Shown piece after piece: positions 13,996-22,978 of a stretch of 35,488 nt of DNA. The stretch is from Candidatus Pseudoscillospira falkowii. Its GTDB lineage: Bacteria > Bacillota > Clostridia > Oscillospirales > Oscillospiraceae. The notes under the pieces are model-generated. The model was given only the letters and a program-made list of their open reading frames with translations. It did not search any database and was not told where the DNA came from. The DNA lies in contig CAJFFX010000034.1 of assembly GCA_904374485.1 (NCBI GenBank), positions 1-35,488 of the forward strand, written 5' to 3'. The number at the start of each line of letters is the position of its first letter. Position 1 is the first letter of the stretch. The position numbers and the translations under genes are program-made.

Positions 13996-14844
13996 TCACT
14001 GCATCCGCTGGCGCACAGCTTCGTACAGCAGAATCGCCGCGGCCGCCGATGCGTTCAGGGAAGAAATGTGCCCCTTCATGGGGATGCTGACCAGAAAGTC
14101 GCACTTCTCCGCCGTCAGGCGGCTCATGCCGTCGCCTTCACTGCCGATGACGATGGCCGCCGGCCCCTTCAGGTCCGCGTCGTACAGCGCCGTCGTGCCG
14201 TCCGCCGCCGTGCCGAACACCCAGAGGCCCTGTTTCTTCAGATCCTCCAGCAAGGCCGGGATATTGGCCACCCGGGCCACCGGCAGATAGGACACGGCCC
14301 CGGCGCTGGTCTTGGCCACCACCGCTGTCAGCCCCGCGCTGCGGCGCTTGGGAATGATGACGCCGTGGGCCCCGGCGCACTCCGCCGTGCGGATCACCGC
14401 CCCCAGGTTGTGGGGGTCGGACAACTCGTCGCAGATCACAATCAGGGGTTTTTCGCCCTTATCCGCGGCGACGGCCAGAATGTCCTCCACCGCGGCGTAA
14501 GCCTTGGCCGCCGCCACGGCGATGACGCCCTGGTGGGCCTGGGTGACGCTCATGGCGTCCAGCTTGCGGTGGTCGGCTTCCACCACCACAACGCCCTGCT
14601 CCCTGGCCTGGGCTGCGATGGCGCGGAGCGTGCGGTCCGTGGCGCCCCGGACAACGTAGAGCTTGTCGATAGCCGTTCCGGCGCGCAGCGCCTCTGCAAC
14701 GGCGTTGCGCCCTTCGATCAGCGTTTCTCCGCCGTGCTCCTCCCGCTGCTCTGCCCGTTCCCGGGCATGCTCCGCCCGGTCCTCCCGGCGGCCGCTCCGG
14801 TCCCGCGCGGCGCGGAATGTCTTTTGCCGTTTTTCCTCTTTCAT
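13996..14844 (-). CDS. rlmB: 23S rRNA 2'-O-ribose methyltransferase, RlmB/TrmH type
   Basis: 282 residues: about 38 basic/charged N-terminal residues, then a SpoU substrate-binding domain starting at about residue 36 (LIEGRNAVAEALRAG) and a C-terminal SPOUT knot domain with the three SpoU motifs: DELSDPHNLGAVIRTAECAG, IVIGSEGDGM and the final IPMKGHISSLNASAAAAILL. It 2'-O-methylates a guanosine in 23S rRNA (G2251 in E. coli numbering) using S-adenosylmethionine. The ribosome site GGGAGAG is modest. First gene of the operon with the P-type-ATPase-like gene. Family is firm; that it is RlmB and not a close TrmH-type paralogue is likely but not proven. Confidence 0.9.
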   Translation of the reverse strand: MKEEKRQKTFRAARDRSGRREDRAEHARERAEQREEHGGETLIEGRNAVAEALRAGTAIDKLYVVRGATDRTLRAIAAQAREQGVVVVEADHRKLDAMSVTQAHQGVIAVAAAKAYAAVEDILAVAADKGEKPLIVICDELSDPHNLGAVIRTAECAGAHGVIIPKRRSAGLTAVVAKTSAGAVSYLPVARVANIPALLEDLKKQGLWVFGTAADGTTALYDADLKGPAAIVIGSEGDGMSRLTAEKCDFLVSIPMKGHISSLNASAAAAILLYEAVRQRMQ

Positions 14845-14975
14845 GTGCTCTCTCCCGTGATTTTTTCCGCAAAACGGATCGATTGCTGTTAATAATGCAG
14901 GATAGAGTATAGCATAAAACCGCCTTTTTAGAAAGACTATTTACAGAAATTTTACAACTGCCGCAGCGATTCAGC

Positions 14976-15004
14976 TTGTCTGTTCGGCGAAACTGTGTTA
15001 AGAT
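14976..15004 (+). promoter_or_regulatory. Probable ftsH promoter
   Basis: TTGTCT (14976-14981), 17-bp spacer, TAAGAT (14999-15004), about 90 bp before the ftsH start. A second weaker pair may exist around 15009-15040. Confidence 0.5.
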
Positions 15005-15095
15005 ATGTTGTACTTTTATATTGATATCGCTGTAAAATCGCGGGCGCCGGCGCGCCCCGTTTCACGATTCTGAAATTCATCAAAGGAGGCACCCT

Positions 15096-17231
15096 ATGCC
15101 ATCCAACAACAATAAAAATAAGAAAAAAGGCGGCGGGAATCTCACCGGTCTGATCACACTGATCGCATGGGCGCTGTTTTTGACGGTCATCATCAATTAT
15201 ATGGCCAACTTTTCCCTGAACAACGCCGGCTCCCAGCGTTCCGCCCGGGCCGAGATCCTGTATACGGATTTCCTCGACATGGTGCGCAACGACGAGGTCG
15301 CGTCCGTCTCCTTCACCAGCGAGCTGATCAATATCACGCCGGTGGAGGGCTATATCTACATCGACGAGAACGGAAACGAGATCTCCGGCGACATCACCCT
15401 GTACACCAGCATCATCAACAGTGAGGCGATGTTCACCCTGCTGGACGCCCACGACGTGCCCTACACCAAGCCCTATGTGGCCAAAATGTCCCCGGTGTGG
15501 AGCGTGCTGCTGTCCATGGCGCCGTTCCTGCTCATCATCCTGCTGACGCTGTTCATGTTCCGCGGCATCGGCGGAAAAGGCGGCATGGGCGGCATGATGA
15601 ACGTGGGCAAGTCCAACGCTAAGGTGTATATGGAAAAATCCACCGGTGTCACCTTTGCAGACGTAGCCGGCCAGGACGAAGCCAAGGAAAGCCTGGAGGA
15701 GATCATCGACTTCCTCCACAACCCCGGAAAATATACCGCCATCGGCGCAAAGCTGCCCAAGGGCGCGCTGCTGGTGGGCTCCCCCGGCACCGGCAAGACA
15801 TTGCTCGCCAAGGCTGTGGCCGGCGAAGCCAAGGTCCCCTTCTTCTCCATCTCCGGCTCCGATTTTGTGGAAATGTTCGTGGGCGTAGGCGCTTCCCGCG
15901 TGCGCGACCTGTTCAAGGAAGCGGCGAAAGTCGCCCCCTGCATCATCTTTATCGACGAGATCGACACCATCGGCAAGAGCCGCGACGCCAGCAAGTTCGG
16001 CGGCAACGACGAGCGCGAGCAGACCCTCAACCAGCTGCTCAGCGAGCTGGACGGCTTTGACCCCAGCAAGGGCATCATCGTCCTGGGCGCCACCAACCGC
16101 CCCGAGGTGCTGGACAAGGCGCTGCTGCGTCCCGGCCGCTTCGACCGGCGCATCACCGTGGACCGGCCCAACCTGGCCGGCCGCCTGGCCACGCTCCAGG
16201 TACACACCCGCAACATCCGCCTGAGCGAAGACGTGGACCTGAACAAGATCGCCCAGGCCACCGCCGGCTGCGTCGGCGCGGACCTGGCAAACCTGGTCAA
16301 CGAAGCCGCCCTGCGCGCCGTGCGCCTGGGCCGCCACGCCGTCAATCAGGAAGACCTGCTGGTCTCCTTTGAGACCGTCATCGCCGGCACCGAAAAGAAG
16401 GGCACCGTGCTGACCGAAAAGGAAAAGCGCCTGATCGCCTACCACGAGGTGGGCCACGCCCTGGTGGCCGCCATGCAGAAGGGCACCGAGCCCGTGCAGA
16501 AGATCACCATCGTACCCCACACCCAGGGCGCCCTGGGCTACACCATGCAGACTCCCGAGGAAGAGCGCTACCTCATGGACCGCGACGAGATCTATGCCGA
16601 GATCCGCACCATGCTGGGCGGCCGCGCCGCGGAAAAAGTGGCTTTCAACACCATGACCACCGGCGCCTCCAACGATATCGAGCGCGCCACGGACCTGGCC
16701 CGCAAGATGATCACCATGTACGGCATGAGCGACAAATTCGGCGTCATGGGCCTGGCCACCATCCAGAACCAGTATCTGGACGGCCAGATGGGCCTGACCT
16801 GCGCCCAGGACACCGCCGCCCAGGTGGACACCGAGATCCACAAGGTGCTGGGGCGCTGCTTTGCCGAGGCTGTGGAGATTTTGGAAAACAACCGCGCCCT
16901 GCTTGACGAGATCTCCAGCTACCTGCTGATCAAGGAGACCATCACCGGCGCCGAAATGATGGCCATCATCAACAACGAGCATCCCGTGGCCATCGAGGAC
17001 GGCGAAGCCCAGGGCGCCATCGCCGGCGAGAGCGCCCCGGAAGGCGGCGCTTCCCAGGATGCGCCCGCCGCGCCGGAAGCATCCCCGGCAGAAAACGCCG
17101 CGGCGGCCGCGCCGGAGAATGCGCAGGATGCGGCAAGCGCCCCCGCTGCCGAACCGGCAGCGCCGGCCAATGCGCCCCAGTCCCCCGCAGCGCCCCGGGA
17201 GGGCGATCCGGCGGATGACGCGCAGAAATGA
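15096..17231 (+). CDS. ftsH: ATP-dependent zinc metalloprotease FtsH
   Basis: 711 residues with AAAGGAGG 9 nt before the ATG. Order: short basic N-terminus, TM1 (about 17-38), extracytoplasmic domain, TM2 (about 133-155), AAA+ module with Walker A GSPGTGKT (228-235), Walker B IIFIDEID (283-290) and the SRH region [20 protein letters not shown], then an M41 peptidase domain with the zinc motif HEVGH (450-454). The last about 80 residues are a Pro/Ala/Glu-rich tail without predicted fold. FtsH degrades misfolded membrane proteins and some regulators as a hexamer in the membrane. Stands alone, between an upstream promoter and a convergent terminator. The extra SRDASKFGG in place of the usual RGRGG is a minor variation. 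Confidence 0.96.
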   Translation: MPSNNNKNKKKGGGNLTGLITLIAWALFLTVIINYMANFSLNNAGSQRSARAEILYTDFLDMVRNDEVASVSFTSELINITPVEGYIYIDENGNEISGDITLYTSIINSEAMFTLLDAHDVPYTKPYVAKMSPVWSVLLSMAPFLLIILLTLFMFRGIGGKGGMGGMMNVGKSNAKVYMEKSTGVTFADVAGQDEAKESLEEIIDFLHNPGKYTAIGAKLPKGALLVGSPGTGKTLLAKAVAGEAKVPFFSISGSDFVEMFVGVGASRVRDLFKEAAKVAPCIIFIDEIDTIGKSRDASKFGGNDEREQTLNQLLSELDGFDPSKGIIVLGATNRPEVLDKALLRPGRFDRRITVDRPNLAGRLATLQVHTRNIRLSEDVDLNKIAQATAGCVGADLANLVNEAALRAVRLGRHAVNQEDLLVSFETVIAGTEKKGTVLTEKEKRLIAYHEVGHALVAAMQKGTEPVQKITIVPHTQGALGYTMQTPEEERYLMDRDEIYAEIRTMLGGRAAEKVAFNTMTTGASNDIERATDLARKMITMYGMSDKFGVMGLATIQNQYLDGQMGLTCAQDTAAQVDTEIHKVLGRCFAEAVEILENNRALLDEISSYLLIKETITGAEMMAIINNEHPVAIEDGEAQGAIAGESAPEGGASQDAPAAPEASPAENAAAAAPENAQDAASAPAAEPAAPANAPQSPAAPREGDPADDAQK

Positions 17232-17260
17232 TCCCTCCGCATCCCTTTTCTATGCAAAAA

Positions 17261-17301
17261 AACATGCAGCCTCGCGCCAGTAGGGCGCGAGGCTGCATGT
17301 T
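17261..17301. terminator. Bidirectional terminator between ftsH and pdxY
   Basis: AACATGCAGCCTCGCGCC and its complement around a five-base loop, with A-rich and T-rich flanks. Terminates ftsH (plus) and the pyridoxamine kinase gene (minus). Confidence 0.88.
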
Positions 17302-17305
17302 TCAT

Positions 17306-18148
17306 TTACAGGCGATCCGCCGCGATGGTATACAGCAGCGGCTCAAAGTCCACGCCCTCCTGGGGCGGCGTGTGCAGCGGGTAGGTCCGCGCGGCGCAGT
17401 CGCGCACGAAGCGGACCGCCAGGGCCGACGCCTCCACCAGGGAACGGCCCCGCAGCAGCGCGCCGGTGAGCACGCTGGCGAACACATCCCCGGTGCCGTG
17501 GTACTCCCCCGGGATGCGGTCGGTCAGCACAAAATCCACCCGGTCCGTCTCCCGGTCGTAGACCGCCGCGCCGATGGTCGATTCGCCGTCAGAGGCCCCG
17601 GTCAGCACAACGGACCGGCCGCCTCCGCAGGAAAGGCGCCGCGTCAGCTCCGCCAGCCCCGCCCAGTCTGCGGGCAGGGCGTCGAACGCCTCCTCCAGAA
17701 GGAAAGCCGCCTCCGTCAGGTTCGGTGTGATCACGTCCGCTTTTTCCGCCAGGCGGCGGGTAGCTTCGCACATTTCATCGGTATAGGTCACATAGCGCCT
17801 TCCGTAGTCGCCCATCACCGGGTCCACGATGGCAAGGCCCCCTTCGCGCCGAAAACGGCGGATAAAATCGGCCACGATGTCGATCTGTTCCACGCCGCCG
17901 AGAAAACCGCTGTACACCGCGTCGAACTGCAGCCCCAGCGCTTCCCAGTGGCCCATGGTTTTTTTCATTTCCTCCGTCAGGTCCAGAAACGTGAAGCCCG
18001 GAAAGGCCGTGTGGGCAGAGAGATAGGCCGTGGGCAGCACGGAGCACTGCACGCCCATGACGGAAAGGATCGGCAGCGCCACCGTCAGCGAACAGCGGCC
18101 GTAGCCGGAAAGATCGTGAATAGCGGCAACCTTTGGCGTGACGGTCAT
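17306..18148 (-). CDS. pdxY: Pyridoxamine/pyridoxal kinase
   Basis: 280 residues with AAGGAG 8 nt before the ATG. A ribokinase-fold kinase of the PdxK/PdxY family: early SGYGRCSLTVALPILS motif, middle DPVMGDYG, TPNLTEAAFLL, and the catalytic GTGD (in EYHGTGDVFAS) anion-hole region. It phosphorylates pyridoxal/pyridoxamine to feed the PLP pool, in the cytosol. PLP is needed by the racemase at 22979, but there is no reason to think the two are linked. PdxY versus PdxK cannot be separated by sequence inspection; the symbol follows the common Firmicute annotation. Confidence 0.88.
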   Translation of the reverse strand: MTVTPKVAAIHDLSGYGRCSLTVALPILSVMGVQCSVLPTAYLSAHTAFPGFTFLDLTEEMKKTMGHWEALGLQFDAVYSGFLGGVEQIDIVADFIRRFRREGGLAIVDPVMGDYGRRYVTYTDEMCEATRRLAEKADVITPNLTEAAFLLEEAFDALPADWAGLAELTRRLSCGGGRSVVLTGASDGESTIGAAVYDRETDRVDFVLTDRIPGEYHGTGDVFASVLTGALLRGRSLVEASALAVRFVRDCAARTYPLHTPPQEGVDFEPLLYTIAADRL

Positions 18149-18223
18149 AGGGATAACTCCTTTTTCAAAAAGAAAATTCGGCTATAGCATACCATACCGC
18201 CGCGCCGCGCGCAAGTTTTTTCC

Positions 18224-18252
18224 TTGCATCGCCCCTGTCCCTGTGATACAAT
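18224..18252 (+). promoter_or_regulatory. tRNA-Leu promoter
   Basis: TTGCAT (18224-18229), 17-bp spacer, TACAAT (18247-18252), 11 bp before the mature tRNA 5' end. Confidence 0.75.
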
Positions 18253-18263
18253 GATAAAACTAT

Positions 18264-18350
18264 GCGGGCATGAATGATGGAATTGGCAGACATGCGAGAT
18301 TTAGGTTCTCGTGCGCAAGCGTCAGGGTTCAAATCCCTGTGCCCGCACCA
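18264..18350 (+). tRNA. tRNA-Leu, anticodon UAG, CCA encoded
   Basis: 87 nt. Acceptor arms GCGGGCA (18264-18270) and TGCCCGC (18340-18346) pair perfectly; discriminator A and encoded CCA at 18347-18350. The anticodon stem CGAGA/TCTCG encloses loop TTTAGGT with anticodon TAG. A long variable arm (TGCGCAAGCG) identifies a class II leucine tRNA. T arm CAGGGTTCAAATCCCTG. Confidence 0.97.
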
Positions 18351-18387
18351 AAACGAAAGGCACGACGAAAGTCGTGCCTTTCGTTTT
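18350..18387 (+). terminator. tRNA-Leu terminator
   Basis: Perfect 17-bp stem AAAACGAAAGGCACGAC / GAAA / its complement, ending in TTTT, immediately after CCA. Confidence 0.95.
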
Positions 18388-18431
18388 GAGCTCCGTGAGC
18401 CGTTGGCCCGCTCCGTCCTTCGGTATTGGAC

Positions 18432-18611
18432 ATGCTCGGCGGAAAGCTGGAGAAGATCCGCTTCAAGTATACCGGCCCCTCCATCGAAGCCGCGCTGGAC
18501 ACCACCACGCAGAAAGCCGAAAATCATCTGACCCAAGTGCAATCTGCGCATTGCCAAGGAAAAATGGGTCAGGAGAACGTATACTACGTCGATCCCTCTT
18601 TCGACCAGTAA
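18432..18611 (+). pseudogene. Gene fragment, possibly the C-terminus of a WYL-domain regulator
   Basis: A 59-codon open stretch without a good ribosome site begins MLGGKLEKIRFKYTGPSIEAALD, whose KxRFxYxGPSIEAxLD pattern resembles the C-terminal extension of WYL-domain regulators. The rest (ending YYVDPSFDQ) does not continue that pattern, so the piece looks truncated and frameshifted. It lies between the tRNA terminator and the first 29-nt repeat, in a stretch otherwise without genes. The family guess is weak. Confidence 0.3.
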
Positions 18612-18642
18612 AAAGCGAGAACCTGAAAGCCTGATCCTGGGT

Positions 18643-18671
18643 GCGGCTGCCTGTTGTTGTCCGCGGCGGAT
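18643..18671 (+). repeat. 29-nt direct repeat, copy A (upstream of vanR)
   Basis: GCGGCTGCCTG...CGCGGCGGAT, identical over 29 nt to copy B at 24082-24110, in the same orientation; after one mismatch AACG is also shared. The two copies bracket the whole van module. The surrounding 18388-18768 holds only the gene fragment above and no intact gene. Confidence 0.85.
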
Positions 18672-18768
18672 AAACGATTTGTTCTGCACGATTTTGAGCG
18701 ATTCAAAACGCCCTCACCTTCCTTGCTGTTCCCAGGCCAGCGCCCCCCTTCCCTCCCGGCCTGATCTG

Positions 18769-18777
18769 TGCTACAAT
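18769..18777 (+). promoter_or_regulatory. Extended -10 promoter of vanRS
   Basis: TGC-TACAAT, extended -10 type, 34 bp before the vanR start. No good -35 hexamer. Confidence 0.5.
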
Positions 18778-18811
18778 AACCGACAGAAACCATGTGCCGA
18801 GGAGGGGCGGT

Positions 18812-19510
18812 ATGCAGACAGATATTTTAGTGGTGGACGACGAGGCCGCCATTGCTGACCTGGTGGAGGTCTATCTCCGGAACGAGGGCTTCACCGTCCA
18901 CAAATTTTACACCGGACAGGAAGCCCTGGACTGCGTGGCCCGCACCCATCTGGACCTTGCCATTCTGGACGTCATGCTCCCGGATATCGACGGGTTCACC
19001 CTGTGCCGCAGGATCCGGGAGCAACATCTGTTCCCCATCCTGATGCTCACGGCCAAGGTGGAGGACATGGACAAGATCACCGGCCTGACCCTGGGGGCGG
19101 ACGATTACCTCACAAAACCCTTCAATCCCCTGGAACTGGTGGCCCGGGTGAAAACCCAGCTGCGGCGCTACCTGCGCTACAATCCCGCCGCGCCGGCAGC
19201 GGAGGAAGCACCGGAGGAATACGATTTCCGGGGCCTGCAGATCTGCCGCGACACCCACAAATGCCTTCTGTTCGGCGAGGAACTGTCCCTGACGCCGCTG
19301 GAATTTTCCATCCTCTGGTACCTGTGTCAGCGGCGGGGGAAGGTGGTCTCCAGCGAAGAGCTGTTCGAGGCCGTGTGGGGCGAGCGGTATTTTGACAGCA
19401 ACAATACCGTCATGAGCCATATCGCCCGGCTGCGGGAGAAAATGCACGAAAACAGCCGCAAGCCGAAATTCATCAAAACCGTCTGGGGGGTGGGGTACAC
19501 CATTGAGTAA
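18812..19510 (+). CDS. vanR: VanR-type OmpR-family response regulator
   Basis: 232 residues. The ATG at 18812 has AGGAGG 6-7 nt upstream; a longer frame from GTG 18794 adds only residues encoded by the ribosome-site region. Receiver domain: acidic pocket DD (9-10), phospho-acceptor D53 in LAILDVMLPDIDG, K103-region KPFNP. Winged-helix output domain about 130-232 (LSLTPLEFSILWYL, GVGYTIE end). Immediately upstream of and overlapping the kinase gene vanS, followed by the vanG ligase operon, so it is the VanR of a vanG-type cluster. It would activate the resistance operon when phosphorylated by VanS. Confidence 0.9.
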   Translation: MQTDILVVDDEAAIADLVEVYLRNEGFTVHKFYTGQEALDCVARTHLDLAILDVMLPDIDGFTLCRRIREQHLFPILMLTAKVEDMDKITGLTLGADDYLTKPFNPLELVARVKTQLRRYLRYNPAAPAAEEAPEEYDFRGLQICRDTHKCLLFGEELSLTPLEFSILWYLCQRRGKVVSSEELFEAVWGERYFDSNNTVMSHIARLREKMHENSRKPKFIKTVWGVGYTIE

Positions 19511-20600
19511 CCGAAATACCGACACCGCCCGCACTGCGGGACGGCGGGGTCTGCGTGCCTGGGGTCTCTATCTCCTGGTATTGACGGCCTGGGCCGCCTT
19601 TGTGGCACTAGGCGCCTTCCTGGGCGTCGTGATCTGCGCGGGCTTCACCTGGTACCCCGGCCCGCTGTACAGCCTGCTCAACTGGGTCCAGGAATATCTG
19701 CTGCTGGCGATCATCGTCTGCGTGCTGGCCGGCTGGGTAGTCATCAGCTATTTCTTCATCGCCCGCCCCGCCCGGGACAACGCCCTGCTGCTGGCCGCCG
19801 CGGAGGAACTCTCCCATCCCAGCGAAACGCCCATCGCCCTGCCCGCTTCCCTGAAAGAGGCGGAAAATCAGCTGAATCTGACCCGGGAAGAAGCCCTGCG
19901 CGCCCAGCGCGCCGCCCGGGACGCAGAACAGCGGAAAAACGACCTGGTGGTCTATCTGGCCCACGATCTGAAAACGCCGCTGACCAGCGTCATCGGCTAT
20001 CTGACGCTGCTGCGGGACGAGCCGGACCTCCCGCCGGAGATGCGCGGGCGCTACACCGGCATCGCCCTGGACAAGGCCGAGCGGCTGGAAGACCTGATCA
20101 ACGAATTTTTCGACATCACCCGCTTCAACCTCAGCCACCTGGAGCTGGAGCGGCGCGACACCGATCTGCGGCGCATGCTGGAGCAGATGTGCAGCGAATT
20201 CGCCCCCGTGCTGGCCCAGCAGCAGCTGACCGTGTCCCTGGACCTGCCGGAGCGCCTGCACGTGGTCTGCGACGCGGACAAGATGGCCCGGGTCTTCGAC
20301 AATCTGCTCAACAACGCCTGCCACTACGCTTATCCCGCCTCCACCGTATACGTGCGGGCCTGGCAGGAAAAGGGCCATGTGACCATCACGTTCCGCAACG
20401 CGGGCGCCACCATTCCGCCGGAAAAGCTTTCGCGCATGTTCGAGCAGTTTTTCCGCCTGGACACCTCCCGTGCCAGCCGGACGGGCAACGCCGGCCTGGG
20501 CCTGGCCATCGCCCGGGAGATCGTGAACGCCCACGGCGGCGCCATCACCGCCAAAAGCGCCCAGGAACAGATCCTCTTCACCGTCACGCTGCCGCTGTAA
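19503..20600 (+). CDS. vanS: VanS-type sensor histidine kinase
   Basis: 365 residues from TTG at 19503, overlapping the vanR stop. Two TM segments (about 20-45 and 65-87) enclose a very short loop of about 18 residues, so sensing is probably within the membrane. A HAMP-like linker with a coiled-coil (about 100-145), the phospho-acceptor His154 in VVYLAHDLKTPLTSVIGYL, N box NLLNNACHYA, and G boxes AGLGLAIAREIVNAHGG follow. The D/G1 box is NAGATIPPEKL in place of DxGxG; an asparagine here is found in vanG/vanC-type VanS and reduced ATP binding can be expected but is not shown. Two-component partner of VanR. Start TTG is less certain. Confidence 0.88.
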   Translation: MSNRNTDTARTAGRRGLRAWGLYLLVLTAWAAFVALGAFLGVVICAGFTWYPGPLYSLLNWVQEYLLLAIIVCVLAGWVVISYFFIARPARDNALLLAAAEELSHPSETPIALPASLKEAENQLNLTREEALRAQRAARDAEQRKNDLVVYLAHDLKTPLTSVIGYLTLLRDEPDLPPEMRGRYTGIALDKAERLEDLINEFFDITRFNLSHLELERRDTDLRRMLEQMCSEFAPVLAQQQLTVSLDLPERLHVVCDADKMARVFDNLLNNACHYAYPASTVYVRAWQEKGHVTITFRNAGATIPPEKLSRMFEQFFRLDTSRASRTGNAGLGLAIAREIVNAHGGAITAKSAQEQILFTVTLPL

Positions 20601-20614
20601 GAAAATCGCAAGGA

Positions 20615-20631
20615 TTTTGCCGCAGCTTTGC
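20615..20631 (+). promoter_or_regulatory. Direct-repeat VanR-site candidate before the ligase operon
   Basis: TTTTGC (20615-20620) and CTTTGC (20626-20631), 11 bp apart, the spacing usual for OmpR-family regulators. They lie in the only gap of the module (20601-20729). Clear -35/-10 hexamers are not visible. Weak. Confidence 0.3.
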
Positions 20632-20665
20632 AAGAACCCCGAAAGGGAATGCGCATACCCCCATC

Positions 20666-20714
20666 GCCCTGCTCTGCTACCATAAAGGCAGCTGAGCAAG
20701 GCGATTTCTTTTTT
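20666..20714 (+). promoter_or_regulatory. Terminator-like hairpin in the vanG leader (attenuator candidate)
   Basis: Arms 20666-20681 and 20687-20702 pair at 13 of 16 positions around an ATAAA loop and are followed by GATTTCTTTTTT (20703-20714). It ends 16 nt before the vanG start, so RNA polymerase could pause or stop here before the resistance genes. Confidence 0.45.
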
Positions 20715-20729
20715 CAGGAGGTTTTTGCG

Positions 20730-21767
20730 ATGAAAACGATCCTTGTGCTGTTCGGCGGCTGCTCCACGGAATACGACGTATCCCTGCAGTCCGCCCACGC
20801 CGTCCTGACCCATATAGACCGGCAGCTGTTCACGCCGCTGACCGTGGGCATCACCCGCGACGGCCGGTGGCGCTTCTATACCGGCGCGCCCGACGATATT
20901 GCCGCGGACCGCTGGGAGCCGTCCTGCGTTCCCTGCACCCTGTCCCTGGACCGGGGCGACTGGGCGCTGCTGCTTTTGGACGGCTCCCGCCGCCGTCTGC
21001 CCTTCGATGCAGCCTTTCCCGTGCTCCACGGGAAAAACGGCGAAGACGGCACCCTGCAGGGTCTTTTCGAGTTGGCGGGCGTGCCCATCGTCGGCTGCGG
21101 CATGCTTTCCAGCGCTCTGTGCATGGACAAAGACCGCGCCCACAAGCTGGCGGCCCTGGCCGGAGTGCGCGTCCCGAAAAGCGCCGTTTTTTCCCGGGGT
21201 GCAGCGGAGGCCGCCGTGATCGCGGCGGCGGCGCAGCTGGGCTATCCCCTCTTCGTCAAGCCAGTGCGCTCCGGCTCCTCCTTCGGCATCACCCGGGTGA
21301 CCGAAGCCGGGCAGCTTTCCGCCGCGGTGCGGGAAGCCTTTGCCAACGACCGGGAGATCCTGCTGGAGGAAGCCGTGCCCGGCTTTGAGGTGGGCTGCGC
21401 CGTGTTGGGTACGGAAGCGCTCACCGTGGGACTGGTGGACGAGATCGAGCTTTCCCAGGGATTCTTCAACTATGAGGAAAAATACACCCTCAAGACCTCC
21501 GCCATCCACTGCCCCGCCCGCATCGCCCCGGAAAAGGCGGAGGAGATCCGCCAGACCGCTCGGCGCATCTACCGCGCCCTCGACTGCAAGGGCTTCGCCC
21601 GGGTAGACTTGTTTTTGACGCCGGCAGGGGATATCGTCTTCAATGAGGTCAACACCATCCCCGGCTTTACTGCCCACAGCCGCTACCCCAGCATGATGCG
21701 CGGCATCGGCATCGGTTTTTCCGAACTGATCACCCGCATGATCCGGACGGAGGTGACGGAAGGATGA
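20730..21767 (+). CDS. vanG: D-Ala-D-Ser ligase, VanG type
   Basis: 345 residues; ATG 20730 has CAGGAGG 9 nt upstream. ATP-grasp ligase: N-terminal FGGCSTEYDVSLQSA, GKNGEDGTLQGL (101-112), metal/ATP motif FVKPVRSGSSFGITRV, and the C-terminal metal ligands with FNEVNTIPGFTAHSRYP (304-320). The omega-loop signature EEKYTLKTS (249-257) is that of the D-Ala-D-Ser ligases VanC/E/G/L in contrast to the D-Ala-D-Ala ligases. It joins D-Ala to D-Ser for peptidoglycan precursors, lowering glycopeptide binding. Overlaps vanXY by 4 bp. Assignment to the VanG subtype rests on operon order and signature. Confidence 0.9.
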   Translation: MKTILVLFGGCSTEYDVSLQSAHAVLTHIDRQLFTPLTVGITRDGRWRFYTGAPDDIAADRWEPSCVPCTLSLDRGDWALLLLDGSRRRLPFDAAFPVLHGKNGEDGTLQGLFELAGVPIVGCGMLSSALCMDKDRAHKLAALAGVRVPKSAVFSRGAAEAAVIAAAAQLGYPLFVKPVRSGSSFGITRVTEAGQLSAAVREAFANDREILLEEAVPGFEVGCAVLGTEALTVGLVDEIELSQGFFNYEEKYTLKTSAIHCPARIAPEKAEEIRQTARRIYRALDCKGFARVDLFLTPAGDIVFNEVNTIPGFTAHSRYPSMMRGIGIGFSELITRMIRTEVTEG

Positions 21768-22510
21768 CGGCACCTGTGCGTGAAAAACTGCGTTTTCCCG
21801 ACGCTCTGATGCTGGTCAACGCTGTCCACCCCATCCGCATCGCCTGCCGGCCCGACCTGGTGCCGGTGGATGCGGAGCATCCGGACATCCTGCTGGATCG
21901 TCGGGCGGCGGGATTGCTCAACGCCTGCATCCGCGCCGTGGGCGGCCAGGGGCAGATCGTTCCTGTGTCCGGCTGGCGCAGTCGGAAGGAACAGCAGGCC
22001 ATCTGGGACGACACGCTGGAAAAAGAGGGCGCGGCGTTTGCCCAAAAATATGTGGCCCGGCCCGGCTGCAGCGAGCACGAAACGGGCCTGGCCATCGACC
22101 TGGGCCTGGCCGCGCCCCACATCGACTTCATCCGCCCGGATTTCCCTGACAGCGGCGTCTGCGCCGCCTTCCGGCGGCGCGCGGCGGAATTTGGCTTCAT
22201 CCTGCGCTATCCGGCGGACAAGCAGGCGGTGACGGGCATCGCCCACGAGCCCTGGCACTTTCGCTATGTGGGCGTGCCCCACGCCATGCTCATCGCCGAG
22301 CGCGGCCTGGCGCTGGAGGAATACGTGGCGCTGCTGCGCCGCTGCCCGCCCGGCGCGCCCCTGGAGGGGCGACAGATGGGCCGCGCCTTCTGCGTCTATT
22401 TTCAGCCGGAGGCCGGCTTTCCCCAGCCCCAGCCGGGCCTTCACCGCACCTGCTCCCGGGACAACTGCGGCGGCTGGATCGTCACGCAGTGGCAGGACGG
22501 CGAGGTGTGA
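21764..22510 (+). CDS. vanXY: D,D-dipeptidase/carboxypeptidase, VanXY type
   Basis: 248 residues starting inside the vanG stop (ATGA). The zinc-peptidase M15 core: SEHETGLAIDLG with H105 and D112, and HEPWHFRYVG with catalytic E162 and zinc-ligand H165, matching the HxxxxxxD and ExxH pattern of VanX/VanY/VanXY. The VSGWRS motif (68-73) supplies a substrate arginine. VanXY removes D-Ala-D-Ala dipeptide and the terminal D-Ala of pentapeptide so that D-Ser-ended precursors dominate. No signal peptide is present, so it acts in the cytosol as expected for VanXY. The C-terminal about 70 residues are longer than the core needs. Confidence 0.9.
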   Translation: MTAPVREKLRFPDALMLVNAVHPIRIACRPDLVPVDAEHPDILLDRRAAGLLNACIRAVGGQGQIVPVSGWRSRKEQQAIWDDTLEKEGAAFAQKYVARPGCSEHETGLAIDLGLAAPHIDFIRPDFPDSGVCAAFRRRAAEFGFILRYPADKQAVTGIAHEPWHFRYVGVPHAMLIAERGLALEEYVALLRRCPPGAPLEGRQMGRAFCVYFQPEAGFPQPQPGLHRTCSRDNCGGWIVTQWQDGEV

Positions 22511-22511
22511 C

Positions 22512-22978
22512 ATGAAGTTTCGGGAAGCGCTCCTGGATCTGGCTCAGGGCAACCATCTGGCCTGGTTTTGGTGGGTCTACCGCCGCCGGGCGCAGGCCAA
22601 AAGCCGGCTGATCCGCAGTATTTTCACATTCCTTCTCTGCCGCGCCGCCCGCCGCGGCGGCGGCTATGTGGGCCCCGGAGCCGTTTTCGAGGGCCGGCCC
22701 TCCCTGCCCCACGGGCTCCACGGCGTGTTCATCTCCCGCTTCGCCGTCATCGGCCCGCGGTGCAGGATCTATCAGAACGTGACCATCGGCGAGATAGACC
22801 GCAAAGCGCCCCGCATCGGCGCGGACTGCCTGATCGGTGCGGGCGCCGTGCTGGTGGGCGGCATCCGCATCGGAAACAGCGCAAAGATCGGGGCGGGCGC
22901 CGTTGTCAGCCGGGACGTGCCCGACGGCTGCACCGTGGTGGCCCCGCCGCCCCGGATCCTGGAAGGGAGGGATACGCC

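Noticed and set aside
14952-16982. 676-codon minus-strand frame opposite ftsH
   Set aside because: Antisense to a strongly conserved gene, low-complexity Gly/Val/His composition, no ribosome site.
19608-21773. 721-codon minus-strand frame opposite vanS and vanG
   Set aside because: Antisense to two genes with family signatures; no promoter or ribosome site.
22266-22511. Longer N-terminus for the hexapeptide acyltransferase
   Set aside because: The extra 82 residues overlap vanXY in another frame; ATG 22512 is just after the vanXY stop with its own ribosome site.
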